In this document: positions 11,501-22,210 of the stretch, piece after piece
Position numbering within the stretch: position 1 is the stretch's first letter
How the letters are laid out: every line of letters starts with the position of its first letter
Assembly: GCA_007115705.1 (NCBI GenBank)
Contig: QXEO01000531.1
Location: forward strand, 14,922,555-14,986,554
DNA length: 64,000 nt
Reading direction: 5' to 3'
From: Dactylis glomerata
Taxonomy: Eukaryota; Streptophyta; Magnoliopsida; Poales; Poaceae
Notes under the pieces: model-generated
Database searches by the model: none
The model's input: only the letters and a program-made list of their open reading frames with translations
What the model was told of the DNA's origin: nothing
Made by a program: the position numbers and the translations under genes

Positions 11501-13154
11501 TCTTCCTGGCGCTACTGGACGGAAGCGAGGGAGTACTGGGAGGAGGACGGTGGTCGGGGAGGCTCACCGGAGTGGCGGCGACCGGCGGCGAGGGGTCCTG
11601 GCGGCGGAGGGCGGTCTTCTCGGCCACCTCCAGCAGGCAGCACGTCGGGGGAGGCTCCGTAGCGCCGGGAACAGGCGGTGCTCTGCGGAGCGGTCGAGGT
11701 CGCCAAGCTCGACTGAGGTCACGGGAGAGAGGGAGACGTTCTCTAGGGAGGTGCTGGGGATGGTGCGGATCTTTTCAGGGAAGAAAGGGGGCTTTTTATA
11801 GTCGGGAGAGGGAGCACGAGGCGAGGGGATCTGCGGCCAGATCGCGGCCGGTGTCGGCTAACGAAGGGACGGGGCGGTCGGGGCTTTCGGCGGAGGGCTG
11901 CGGCGTGCTGTGGTGTGCTGCTGGCGCGCTTGCGGGCTGCGGGGTGGTCGGGTGCAGAGGGGGCAAGTGATGGCTGTGGGGAGGGGTCCGGGGTGGTTTC
12001 TCTCCTTTTCTTCCAGGTCTCACGGCCGGGGCCTGGGCAGGGGAGACAGGGGGTCGACCGAGATGGAGTCCTCGGCATGGCTACAGGGCGAGGGCGAAGT
12101 GGAACAGCGACGACCACAGTAGTTCCGTTTTCCCGAAATTTTGCCCACCAAGTGTTCGACCAAATGTCCGCAAGAAGTAAAAATTCGAATTTTTGAAATT
12201 TTCAAATTGGGTTGGTCACTATCTTGGATAGGGATCCTAAAACAATTTTTGTTAGGTCAAGAGGTGGTGTTTTGCTCCAGGGCAATTTTGAATTTGAGGG
12301 TTGTCCTATGATTCAGATTCAAACTTTGGACAGATTTTGAAGGAGGTTAGGGTTTGAGTTTTTGCTGGAAACTTCTTGGTTGAGTTAGTATGTGATATGT
12401 TCAAGCTCAACTAACTGACCACACCTTTGCTTGAGTTACAGATTTCTTATTCTAAGTGTCCAAAGTAGGGTAGTGGTTAACTTTTTCTAGATCATCTTTT
12501 CTTCTCTTTTTCTTTATTTCTCTTGCTTCTGGTTCTTTTGATCTTTGTGGTTCTTCTCTAATGCTTCTATTGGTTAAGTTTGAATTAACTAAACATTGCT
12601 CAACAAATTAAAACCCACATGAAATCATAAAAGACTTATATTGAAATTCTATGCATACATGCAATATGAAGTGCAAAAAGTTTTATCTTGGTCCAAAGGT
12701 GTTGGTTTTCTTGGAGATGGCATGGAGTTGGGAATGACCTCTTATTTGAATTCAAACTTTGGTAGAAATTTGAATAGGGTTCCAAGTTGACTTTTGTTTC
12801 AAACTTTATTGTATTTGATTCTTTTCTATTTGTTTGTGATTGCTTGACTAAATTTTGGTTTGGCCATTGACCCAAATGGGTTTAGCATGTAACCATACAC
12901 CAAATTTAATAGTTAGAAAACTATTTCAATTTAACAAAAATCTTTATTTAAAACTTTGGGCTCAAAGGATTTGTTTTAAAAAACCTTTCTCATACTCTTT
13001 TTATTTGAAGCATGGGAGCAAATGCTCAAATTCACAAGTTTTAAAAGACAAGAAATTAATCTTGTATTCCAAATAAAAGTTTTTGTTGTCTCCAAAAATT
13101 TGGTATTTTAATAAATCCATTTATTTCTATTTCCCAAAAATTTGGGTTGTTACA
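8582..13154 (-). repeat. LTR B of the array (middle LTR)
   Basis: This 4573-bp LTR is flanked on both sides by internal regions rather than by target duplications. At the positions I compared, it agrees with LTR C against LTR A (for example GCAGCAGAATAAC near 8761, CAAGGATCTAGG near 9985, GGATAGCTT near 11219). It also has private changes, including a loss within the A-rich tract near 11425. The first palindrome of the cluster is mutated to CCGCAGACGCGG at 9229-9240. The TATA box is at 11793-11800 and the GKPSFD segment at 10222-10239. Confidence 0.92.
10174..10401 (-). CDS. Exon-like GKPSFD segment in LTR B
   Basis: Minus-strand copy of the acidic-plus-GKPSFD frame seen at 4289-4516, identical in amino-acid sequence. 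The acceptor-like AG is at 10348-10347. Identity between copies reflects recent duplication of the LTR and is not independent evidence of selection. Confidence 0.4.
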   Translation of the reverse strand: MLLVNCVVIACLFTFLRLDDNESKENGSRSQPSNGDGDYTTRDEDEEAYDIAKPGKPSFDHTITQFYNACLLAFT

Positions 13155-14462
13155 ATCTTCCCCCCTTAAAAAGAATCTCGTCCCGAGATTCACAAGTTAA
13201 GATTGAGATAGATTGGAAAATGAGATTACCAGATAAGAGATGTAGTGTGTATTAATTTATATCAAGATGGAAAGATTGGGTACACCCAAAATGTGGTAAG
13301 GCCATATGGGCCAAAACACATCCTCATCAAGCACATACAAATTGCAACATTCAATCACACCTTTAGAAACAAAAATATTTTTTTGTTTAAACCATAAGAT
13401 TTCATAAAAAAGGGGTCTTGGGAATTACATGTCTCGTTCTAGTTTTGCAAAGAGGTAAATGAGACTACTAGTACCAAACTTGGGCGACTAAGGCTTCTTC
13501 TTGACATGTGCTTCAAAATCTTTGATTCAACTTCTAACTTCCTAGCGAAGTGCAACTTTCGGATACTTGGTGGCTGATTCCTGATTTTCCTTTCTTTGTG
13601 TCTTCATGATGGTAGACCTACTCATGGTTATTTTGGAAGAGTGTTTCCGTCGTGGGATTGGTATGGTTAGAGTTTGGTTTGGGCGAGAAAGACAAGAAAA
13701 ACATTTTTGAGCAAACAAGTTTTCAAAGTGGTTGCTACATGTTGCCGGATGGCAGATGAGCAACATATCTCCAAATAAATCAATCATTCAAACCATCAAG
13801 GTACTAAGCACACTTAGTAATCATGAGGTAAGAGCAGCTTAATGAAATCAACTGAGCATTTCCTATAAATCCTGTGGGTCAAAAGGTTGTTGGGTCTTCA
13901 TCATTTCTGATCACTCTCTCTTTGCTCTTGAAGTCTTTGTCTCATAGGGTTGACTCTTGTTGGAAGATTTCTGGATCAGATGAAGAGACTCTCTTTCGAT
14001 GGTAGCGGTTGCAGTTGACATCCAAGGTTGAAGTCTTGAAAAATATTGAGTCCCTAATCTTTTGATCCAAAAGTCCTTTGGTCTTAGGTCGGTATATCGT
14101 GCATAGTATATATTTGAAGTAGATGAGGAATAGAGTAAAACAAAGCTTTGAAAAGACTTTGTAATTAAAGAGGTAAATAAATTCTTTGTCAAAATCTCTT
14201 GAGAGTATAAGTTGAGAGTGTAAGATATTTGAAGTGAATAAGATGGGAGTATAAGTTGGGCTTTGGGTACCAAAGCAAATAAATTTCTTTGGTAGAAATA
14301 AGTTTTGTCAACATATCACTTTCTTAGCTAACGACCATGCTAACTAAGGTCTCCTAAGGTCATGATAGTCCTGATACCAAACTTGTGATCTCAGAGATAT
14401 CATTTTCTAACGACCATGCTAACTAGGGTTTCCTAGAGTCAGCCTAGGCTCTGATACCAACT
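13155..14462 (-). other. Non-coding internal region between LTRs B and C
   Basis: Second copy of the 1.3-kb interior (1308 bp), nearly identical to 7273-8581. It has a PPT at 13155-13167, a PBS at 14448-14459 and the degenerate second PBS near 14370. No coding potential is recognised. Confidence 0.85.
14448..14459 (-). other. Primer-binding site, second internal region
   Basis: Minus-strand TGGTATCAGAGC, complementary to initiator Met-tRNA, lies next to LTR C. The LTR edge here reads TTTGACG rather than TGTGACG, a one-base change of the terminal dinucleotide on this internal border. Confidence 0.9.
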
Positions 14463-17400
14463 TTTGACGACCTCAAATTTGATAACAAATTCGAAGTGCC
14501 CGTTATGTAATCCATCACAATCCCAGAATCATTGTTGTGATTTACATAACGTAGTTGATATCACAGTCATAGACATTAATAGTAAATAAAAGGGGATTAC
14601 ATAGGTGGTCGCACAGATCAAACCTTACAGTACATCAACATGCAGCAGAATAACACTTTGGGTCCATATTGTCAAGCTTCAACCTCACAGGCAGAGCCGA
14701 CAGTAGGAAACGAGCCTAATTCGCAAAGTCATCAATGACTTCTTCCTTCTTGATTTCTCTCCTTCAAGTCTGGCCAAGTTAATAGCCAGGGACAGAGCCA
14801 TGAGTACACTGCATGCACTCGCAAACCATCTTATAAATAAATGAATAGAGAATGCATAGTTCATATAGTGGTCTAAGCTCTAGGTTCATTTGCATAAAGC
14901 AGAATTTCCTTTCAAAGATTCTTTATTTAAAAGGGTAAGAAAACATTTAGCTCTTTATAAATCCCTAGATGGAATCCCCCAAATGTCAATTCTTTTGTTC
15001 ACCAAGTCACCTCCATGGTCATCGAAATTCATTGTCAAGTCACCTTTCTCAATCATTTTCAAAGTAAAACCTGATAACGGCCAAGTACAACCAATCCAAC
15101 CGTCCATGACCGCGGACGCGGCTATTCGAATAGTTTTACACTCTGCAGAGGTTGTACACTTTACCCACACCATCCGACTACTCATCGTGTGGGAAACTTC
15201 CCAGCATAATGACATATGCCACGACAAGCAGCCGACCATTAATGTTTCACCTGCCCGCCTTAGCATAAACACTACCGCCTAGAGTTGTACCCCTCAACAC
15301 CGGAGTCCAAGAAGCTGTCCGAAGTGTGCAAAGTTCCCAGCCGCTTGTCCCGCCGGAATGCCACTAACCGAGGTAGGGTCCTACACCCGGTAGTCCATTT
15401 TCAATGAGGGCTCTTCGGCTTGTACCCCAACCACCTATGAAGAGGAGGACAAGGCGAAACTCGGCCACAGCCAAGGGTGCCCTGGAAAAGGAGTCCCTGG
15501 TCAGACTTCCATTTACATTTGTAGGGTCTACACTGAGGCGAAACAAACTACTCCACTAAGCCCCGTCCCATACCAGGGTAATGTGGTCGCACTGTATAGT
15601 TGGTCCAGTATGGTACTTCACGCATTTACCATTTTTGTCAAACCTTCATGTCACCTTCACCATGTCACCATTTTGTAAATAGTTTTCAAAGTCATCCTTG
15701 GGTAAGGTTGCCCATCTCCAAGGTTTGTGTTGCAAAAATCATCCTTGGGCAAGGTTGCCCCTTTCCAAGGTTTTCATTTCAAAATCTTCATGATCTTCAT
15801 TGGGGTTCCCACCTAGTCATTTTCCATGAATGCCTTCAGCTCAAGCATGATCCTTATGAGGGCACAAGGATCTAGGTAGGTATGTGGATAGGCTTAGCTT
15901 GATGCTCTACTTAGCATCCACTAAGAAAAGGTCTCTCAAAGGTAGGCTAAGCTTGATGCACTTGATGTCATCCACAAAAAGAGTTGGATGCACTTGTTAA
16001 GAAAGACATCACTACTCATTTGCAACTTGGTAACAATTATTTTAGCATGCACTTTTATGTAAAAGCAAGTAAACATGCATTATAAAACTGGGTAATGGTA
16101 TGATCAAAAGATGGCTTGCCTGGCTTGGCAATGTCATAGGCTTCTTCATCTTCATCTCGGGTTGTGTAGTCTCCATCACCATTGCTTGGTTGACTTCGGG
16201 ATCCATTCTCCTTACTCTCGTTATCGTCTAATCGTAGGAAAGTAAATAAGCATGCAATCACCACACAATTCACCAACAACACATACTCACTACAATAAGA
16301 ATACTTGGGTAGGGGAAACGATCTAGGAAGTCTATGGAGAGTGGTTTCAAAAATAATTGAGTTCCGATGAATGAGATTATTGAGTTGTTGTATCTAAGTA
16401 GGGTTTATTTATTTTGGATTATGAAAATATCTCCTGCAAGTCCTTTTTGACCAAGGTCGTGGACTACGAGTAGATAATCAAGATTATGGTTCAACCAAAA
16501 AGGCTTCATAGGATTTGGAGTCTTTTTCTTTTATCGAAGCTATTTCTAGTTTGCAAGTATTTAGTAATCAAGTTTGAATCTACAAGTACAATCTAGGAAT
16601 CCTAGTTGACTTGGATCCAGGGTTATAGATCACATTTAGAAATGTGGTTGATTCGAATTGGTTTCATATCATTTCCAGATTTTGAGATAGGTGTGCAAGT
16701 TTGAGTTTCTAATTACTACTATGTAGTATTAAATTTCCAAATACTTCCTACAAGCTCACATGGACTAAGATCAATACCTATAGATAGGTATTTGGAAATA
16801 TGGTTTAACAATAAGAGTTCCATAAAAATTTTGATTATAGATTTGAGTTTAATAAAATCCTATATGGCAATTGCCCATTTAACCATATAGGTAAATAGCA
16901 TTTACTTTAAAAGGTTCAAAAATGAGATCTAATGGTATAGACAGATGGGTATCACTAATTGTGAATTTCTAAAGTTGGATTTATATTTTTAGGAATTTTA
17001 TTTGAATTGATATGGATTTTCTAAGTTGGAAAAGCTCCTGTTTTGTTATTTTTACTGCAACCACTATGTAAATCTAATTGTGCTGAAACCACTTCTAATG
17101 GATAGCTTATGTTCTAAGGTTTCCAGAACATTTTCATTTGTTAAATTTGGGTTGGTAGAACTCCGGGAAAATTGAATCTAAGCAAGCATCTGAATGAGTT
17201 TCTTCAAAAATCGAAAATCGAATAACCCCTTTTTTTTGTGAATCCGGGCCGGACACACAGACCGCGCTGGGCCGGCCCGTTAGGCTGCACTAGCGGGTGG
17301 CAAGGGAAAAAAACAAAAAACAAACCGGCCTGCCCCTGGGCCCCACCGGTCAGAACTTAAACACGAACGGGTATCGCGGGCGTCTTCTTCCTGGCGCTAC

Positions 17401-19039
17401 TGGACGGAAGCGAGGGAGTACTGGGAGGAGGGCGGTGGTCGGGGAGGCTCACCGGAGTGGCGGCGACCGGCGGCGAGGGGTCCTGGCGGCGGAGGGCGGT
17501 CTTCTCGGCCACCTCCAGCAGGCAGCACGTCGGGGGAGGCTCCGTAGCGCCGGGAACGGGCGGTGCTCTGCGGAGCGGTCGAGGTCGCCGAGCTCGACTG
17601 AGGTCACAGGAGAGAGGGAGACGTTGTCTAGGGAGGTGCTGGGGATGGTGCGGATCTTTTCAGGGAAGAAAGGGGGCTTTTTATAGTCGGGAGAGGGAGC
17701 ACGAGGCGAGGGGATCTGCGGCCAGATCGCGGCCGGTGTCGGCTAACGAAGGGACGCGGCGGTCGGGGCTTTCGGCGGAGGACTGCGGCGTGCTGTGGTG
17801 TGCTGCTAGCGCGCTTGCGGGCTGCGGGGTGGTCGGGTGCAGAGGGGGCAAGTGATGGCTGTGGGGAGGGGTCCGGGGTGGTTTCTCTCCTTTTCTTCCA
17901 GGTCTCACGGCCGGGGCCTGGGCAGGGGAGACAGGGGGTCGACCGAGATGGAGTCCTCGGCATGGCTACAGGGCGAGGGTGAAGTGGAACAGCGACGACC
18001 ACAGTAGTTCCGTTTTCCCGAAATTTTGCCCACCAAGTGTTCGACCAAATGTCCGCAAGAAGTAAAAATTCGAATTTTTGAAATTTTCAAATTGGGTTGG
18101 TCACTATCTTGGATAGGGATCCTAAAACAATTTTTGTTAGGTCAAGAGGTGGTGTTTTGCTCCAGGGCTATTTTGAATTTGAGGGTTGTCCTATGATTCA
18201 GATTCAAACTTTGGACAGATTTTGAAGGAGGTTAGGGTTTGAGTTTTTGCTGGAAACTTCTTGGTTGAGTTAGTATGTGATATGGTCAAGCTCAACTAAC
18301 TGACCACACCTTTGCTTGAGTTACAGATTTCTTATTCTAAGTGTCCAAAGTAGGGTAGTGGTTAACTTTTTCTAGATCATCTTTTCTTCTCTTTTTCTTT
18401 ATTTCTCTTGCTTCTGGTTCTTTTGATCTTTGTGGTTCTTCTCTAATGCTTCTATTGGTTAAGTTTGAATTAACTAAACATTGCTCAACAAATTAAAACC
18501 CACATGAAATCATAAAAGACTTATATTGAAATTCTATGCATACATGCAATATGAAGTGCAAAAAGTTTTATCTTGGTCCAAAGGTGTTGGTTTTCTTGGA
18601 GATGGCATGGAGTTGGGAATGACCTCTTATTTGAATTCAAACTTTGGTAGAAATTTGAATAGGGTTCCAAGTTGACTTTTGTTTCAAACTTTATTGTATT
18701 TGATTCTTTTCTATTTGTTTGTGATTGCTTGACTAAATTTTGGTTTGGCCATTGACCCAAATGGGTTTAGCATGTAACCATACACCAAATTTAATAGTTA
18801 GAAAACTATTTCAATTTAACAAAAATCTTTATTTAAAACTTTGGGCTCAAAGGATTTGTTTTAAAAAACCTTTCTCATACTCCTTTTATTTGAAGCATGG
18901 GAGCAAATGCTCAAATTCACAAGTTTTAAAAGACAAGAAATTAATCTTGTATTCCAAATAAAAGTTTTTGTTGTCTCCAAAAATTTGGTATTTTAATAAA
19001 TCCATTTATTTCTATTTCCCAAAAATTTGGGTTGTTACA
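14463..19039 (-). repeat. LTR C of the array (5' LTR in element orientation)
   Basis: This 4577-bp LTR ends in GTTGTTACA at 19039, followed by the right CCGCC duplication. It is the promoter-bearing 5' LTR in element orientation. The TATA box is at 17678-17685, the palindrome cluster near 15110-15150 and the GKPSFD segment at 16103-16120. Confidence 0.92.
16055..16282 (-). CDS. Exon-like GKPSFD segment in LTR C
   Basis: Third copy of the acidic-plus-GKPSFD frame, unchanged in amino-acid sequence from copies A and B. In this 5' LTR it would lie inside the transcribed leader downstream of the TATA box, so if any copy is transcribed and spliced as proposed it is this one. Confidence 0.42.
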   Translation of the reverse strand: MLLVNCVVIACLFTFLRLDDNESKENGSRSQPSNGDGDYTTRDEDEEAYDIAKPGKPSFDHTITQFYNACLLAFT

Positions 19040-19044
19040 CCGCC
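19040..19044. repeat. Target site duplication CCGCC, right copy
   Basis: Pairs with 2692-2696 and shows that the whole 2697-19039 array behaves as one insertion into LINE ORF1. Confidence 0.9.
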
Positions 19045-22000
19045 GTCCAAGCCTTCCCTTGCCGATTTCGTCGCGGTAGCGCGCCGGGACCTGCGTCAGC
19101 GGGGTCGGGGGTCTCGTGGCAGAGCTCTGAGGTCGCCGGTGCGGGCCTCGGCGTCCCCGCCGGTGCGCGGGGGCACGCCGTCTGGTTGGTGCAGCCCAGG
19201 TTGGGGGTTCCTCCCGTGCAGGCTGGCGATGGCGGGGTGGGCTTGGGGCGCGACCTCGCCTCGGAGAGGAGCTCCGAGGGGCTGGTCCCTCCATCCCCGG
19301 CCATGGCCGTCGCGGAGCCAGGCGCGGTGCCGCCGCGGTGCTCGTCCGCCTCTGCGGCGCAGGTTGGAGTGCTGGAATCCTTCGTGGGCCTGGCTGGGCC
19401 GGCTTTGGTGCGGCGGCCCATCATCCCCTCGCGCAGCCAGGATGAGCGGTCCCAGGCTGGGCCAGCCATGGCTTCGGTGCGGAGGCCCGTTGGCGCTTGG
19501 CTCTGGCTCCAGAAGGGAGCGAGCACCCTCGGGATAGGGTTTCCAGCACCCGCCGCCCACGTTCGATGCTTCGCTTCGGCCGCCCGCCGTGTTCGCCAAC
19601 ATTCGCCACCGCCGCCGCTTAGCCGGTCCTTCGCCGATGTCCTGATGAAGCGTGGCTGGAGCCCCTCCCCGAGCGAGTCTCCGCCTCTCCAGCATCATCG
19701 GCATGTGCGTGAGGTCTCCCCCCGGCCGGCCGCTCCCGAGCCATACCGGCCGTCGGCTCGCCGCCGTTCCCCCACCCTCCGCAGCCCGCCGCACCTCCGA
19801 TCGGGCGCCTGACCGCCGTTCCTCCCCTGCTCGCCGTGATACTGCAGCTCCCCGCGATGTCCCTGGCCGGCATGCCGAGGCCCATGGCCGTGGCCGTCCT
19901 CGTTCGCCTGCGCGCCGGTCTCCATGGGTGATGTCGCCTGGTCTCCGGGCTCGCTCGCCGGGGCACCGTGGACCTTCCCCTGATGCTCGCCGCTAGGAGG
20001 CTGCCCTCCGTGATGAGCTTGTGCAGCGCCCAGCGTCTAGGCCGGTGCAGGACTCCTGGAGGCATGGCAGGGATCTGCGTGAGCCTCAGCAGGGGCACTC
20101 CCGCCCGGAGCATTCGGGTGCGGCCGGTGCAGCTGCGGCCAAGAAGAAGAAGAACAAAAAACGGAAGAAAGGCCCGGCTGGTCGCGTGGGAGGGAACCAG
20201 AGCAGGTTTCCACCTGCGCCACCGACCGGTACGCGTCCTCAGGAGGAGGGCGTGGTGCCTCGAGAGAAGACGGCGACGACAAACACTTGCTTCAACTGTG
20301 GGGTGGTTCGTCACTTCCGCTTGGACTGCACGGAGCCTGAGCAGTGCATCTTGTGTGGGGATGTTTCTCACCTTGCTATGGTGTGCACAACCCGTTATCG
20401 GCGCAAGGCGCGGGAAACCCTGGAGTTCTTGGGCCATGGGATTGATGGAGGCTTTTACTACTTGGACATGGGGGGTGCCGAGCCGTCAGTCCCTCAGCAC
20501 CTCGCAGTCATTTCTATGCTTCCCACCCAGGACCCTCCGTTGGCCATTGAGATCACGGCCGAGATCATCCGCACCGAGCTTGCTCAGCTGGAGTGTGACT
20601 GTGTGTGGAATGTGCGGGAGGTTTCGCCTTCTGAGTTTGCTGTGGCTTTCCCGTCTGCTGAGCTCCTTCGGGCTGTGTCTTGGAGTGAGACGACCATCCT
20701 CCCGCTCCACAACATTAAGGTCTCTATCAAGCCTTCGTGTGTGGACCCGGAGATAGTTGCCTCACTCTCCTCTATCTGGGTTCGTGTTCATGGGATTCCG
20801 GTGGAGGCACGGAAGGGCTCTTTCCTCGAGGTGATCTCGCAGGCCATCGGCAAGCTCGAGGAGGTTGATGGCCAGTCTCTAGCCGGTCAGGGCCCTGTTC
20901 GTCTTCGGGTCCTTTGCCCTGACCTGTCCAAGCTGAACTGCTCGATCTCGCCCTTCTTCTTTGGGAAGGATGGCAGGACTTTGGTCGTGGAGTTGGAGAG
21001 CGAGGAGGACTAGGGTGGGTCCATGCCTCACTCTCCCCGCACTGACCAGGCCATTCCCAGAGAGCCGAGAGAGGATGACGATGACTCTTCGGGAGACGAC
21101 GACGGCGGTTCTGACAGGGACGGGGGGGCTGTGCTACCACCACCAGTGGGTGTGGCGCCCCCTCCCTCCGCTCCACCCTCACGCACGACGGCCCCCGTCG
21201 TTGCTCTGGTCCAGGCATCTTTGCTTGGCCCCCGCTGCCCAGGGTCGGTGGTACTTTCCAGGAGTGCGCCGGCTAAGCTGGTGCAGGTGGACGCTCCTCG
21301 CTCCTTCCGCTCTGACCCCGTGGAGTCCTTTGGGTTTCCTCTCTCCCAGTACGGCTCCAACTTCTGTCTCTCTGGCCTTGAGTCTCCTCCCCTGAGCTTC
21401 GAGCCACGTCCTCCATCTCAGTCGCCGGGAGGAGGGGAGGAGGACTCGTCGAGTGTGGGGATGGAGGTTGTTCCTCCCTCTTCACCCCGCTCTCCTGGGG
21501 CGGTGTGCTACACAAGGTCTTCGGGCTCTACTCCCTCCTCGCCCCAGGGTCCTACGACCCTGGCACCTGCTGTCTTGGCGCCAGTCTCGGTCGTCCCCGA
21601 CACTCCTGGGACTGGCACTGGGACTCGTGGCCCTCGTCATGCCCGTCAGGCCGCTCAGCCCGCCCAGCCCCCTCGCTACAGCACCCGTCTGGCTCGGTCT
21701 AGAGCGGGAGGGGTGCTTGAGCCGACTGTCTCCGAGCAGGCTTCTCGGCGGGCGGCAGCCCGCAACCTTGACCCAGGTACCCCTTCATCAGTTCTCCCTT
21801 CCCCCCCTTCTGGTTCTCGCTTTTTGATTCTCGATTCTGTTCCTGTGGACGACTTGGACATTGTAGCCTCAGACTGCAGCATTATTTTCCGTGGGGAGCG
21901 CGGACCACGTTTGGAGCAGATTGCCGCGATAAAGGCTAAGGAGATGTATAAGGGGGCCCTAGCCGCCTCTCGCGCTCAGGCGGAGCGCGAGCGGGCAGGG

Positions 22001-22210
22001 GCCCCAGAGCCTACTGGACCTGGGCAGGAGACACCTGGGTCCAGTAATGGCGTCACTCCTTTACCTAGCAGCGAGGTAGGTCCTACCAGGACCCCCCAGG
22101 TGGGGGGGACGCGGGGGCGACCTCCCTTGGCTCCGTCTCGGCCCTCGACCAGAGGTAGGGCCCGCTCGGTCCCCAGTAGAGGGCCCACCCCCAATGTTGG
22201 TGTCCAATGA
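19045..22210 (+). pseudogene. LINE ORF1, nucleic-acid-binding protein (pseudogene)
   Basis: LINE ORF1 proteins coat element RNA and assist reverse transcription. After a Pro/Arg/Ser-rich N-terminal region, two CCHC knuckles occur: CFNCGVVRHFRLDC and CILCGDVSHLAMVC (about 20287-20390), each with CX2CX4HX4C spacing. A region with IWVRVHGIPVEARKGS (about 20775-20820) follows and resembles DUF4283-type ORF1 folds. Then comes a long acidic and Pro/Ser-rich C-terminal part up to the TGA at 22208-22210. The frame is broken by the LTR array, by at least two frameshifts between about 19100 and 19990, and by in-frame TAGs at 19994-19996 and 21011-21013. The start is the ATG at 2533. Confidence 0.8.

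Larger units (their letters stand above)
2697..19039 (-). mobile_element. Three-LTR tandem array of a non-autonomous Ty3/gypsy element
   Basis: Three near-identical 4.57-kb LTRs alternate with two near-identical 1.31-kb internal regions: LTR A 2697-7272, internal 7273-8581, LTR B 8582-13154, internal 13155-14462, LTR C 14463-19039. On the minus strand each LTR runs from TGTAACAACCC to GTCGTCACA. Each internal region starts with an initiator-Met-tRNA PBS and ends with the purine tract AAGGGGGGAAGAT. Only the outermost edges carry the CCGCC duplication. No gag, protease, RT or integrase is present, so the element is non-autonomous and LARD-like, though with an unusually short interior. LTR ends, PBS, PPT and an LTR palindrome cluster match the chromovirus at 33658-46525. 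Confidence 0.92.

Noticed and set aside
2697..19039. Three separate insertions of the same family
   Set aside because: Inner borders join LTR directly to interior with no target duplications. Only the outer pair CCGCC exists.
2697..19039. A CRISPR-like or satellite array
   Set aside because: The repeat unit is about 5.88 kb with LTR, PBS and PPT, and there are only three copies.
19096..20437. Long minus-strand frames opposite LINE ORF1 (232 and 272 codons)
   Set aside because: Shadows of a GC-rich coding strand. The plus strand holds zinc knuckles and other LINE motifs in order.
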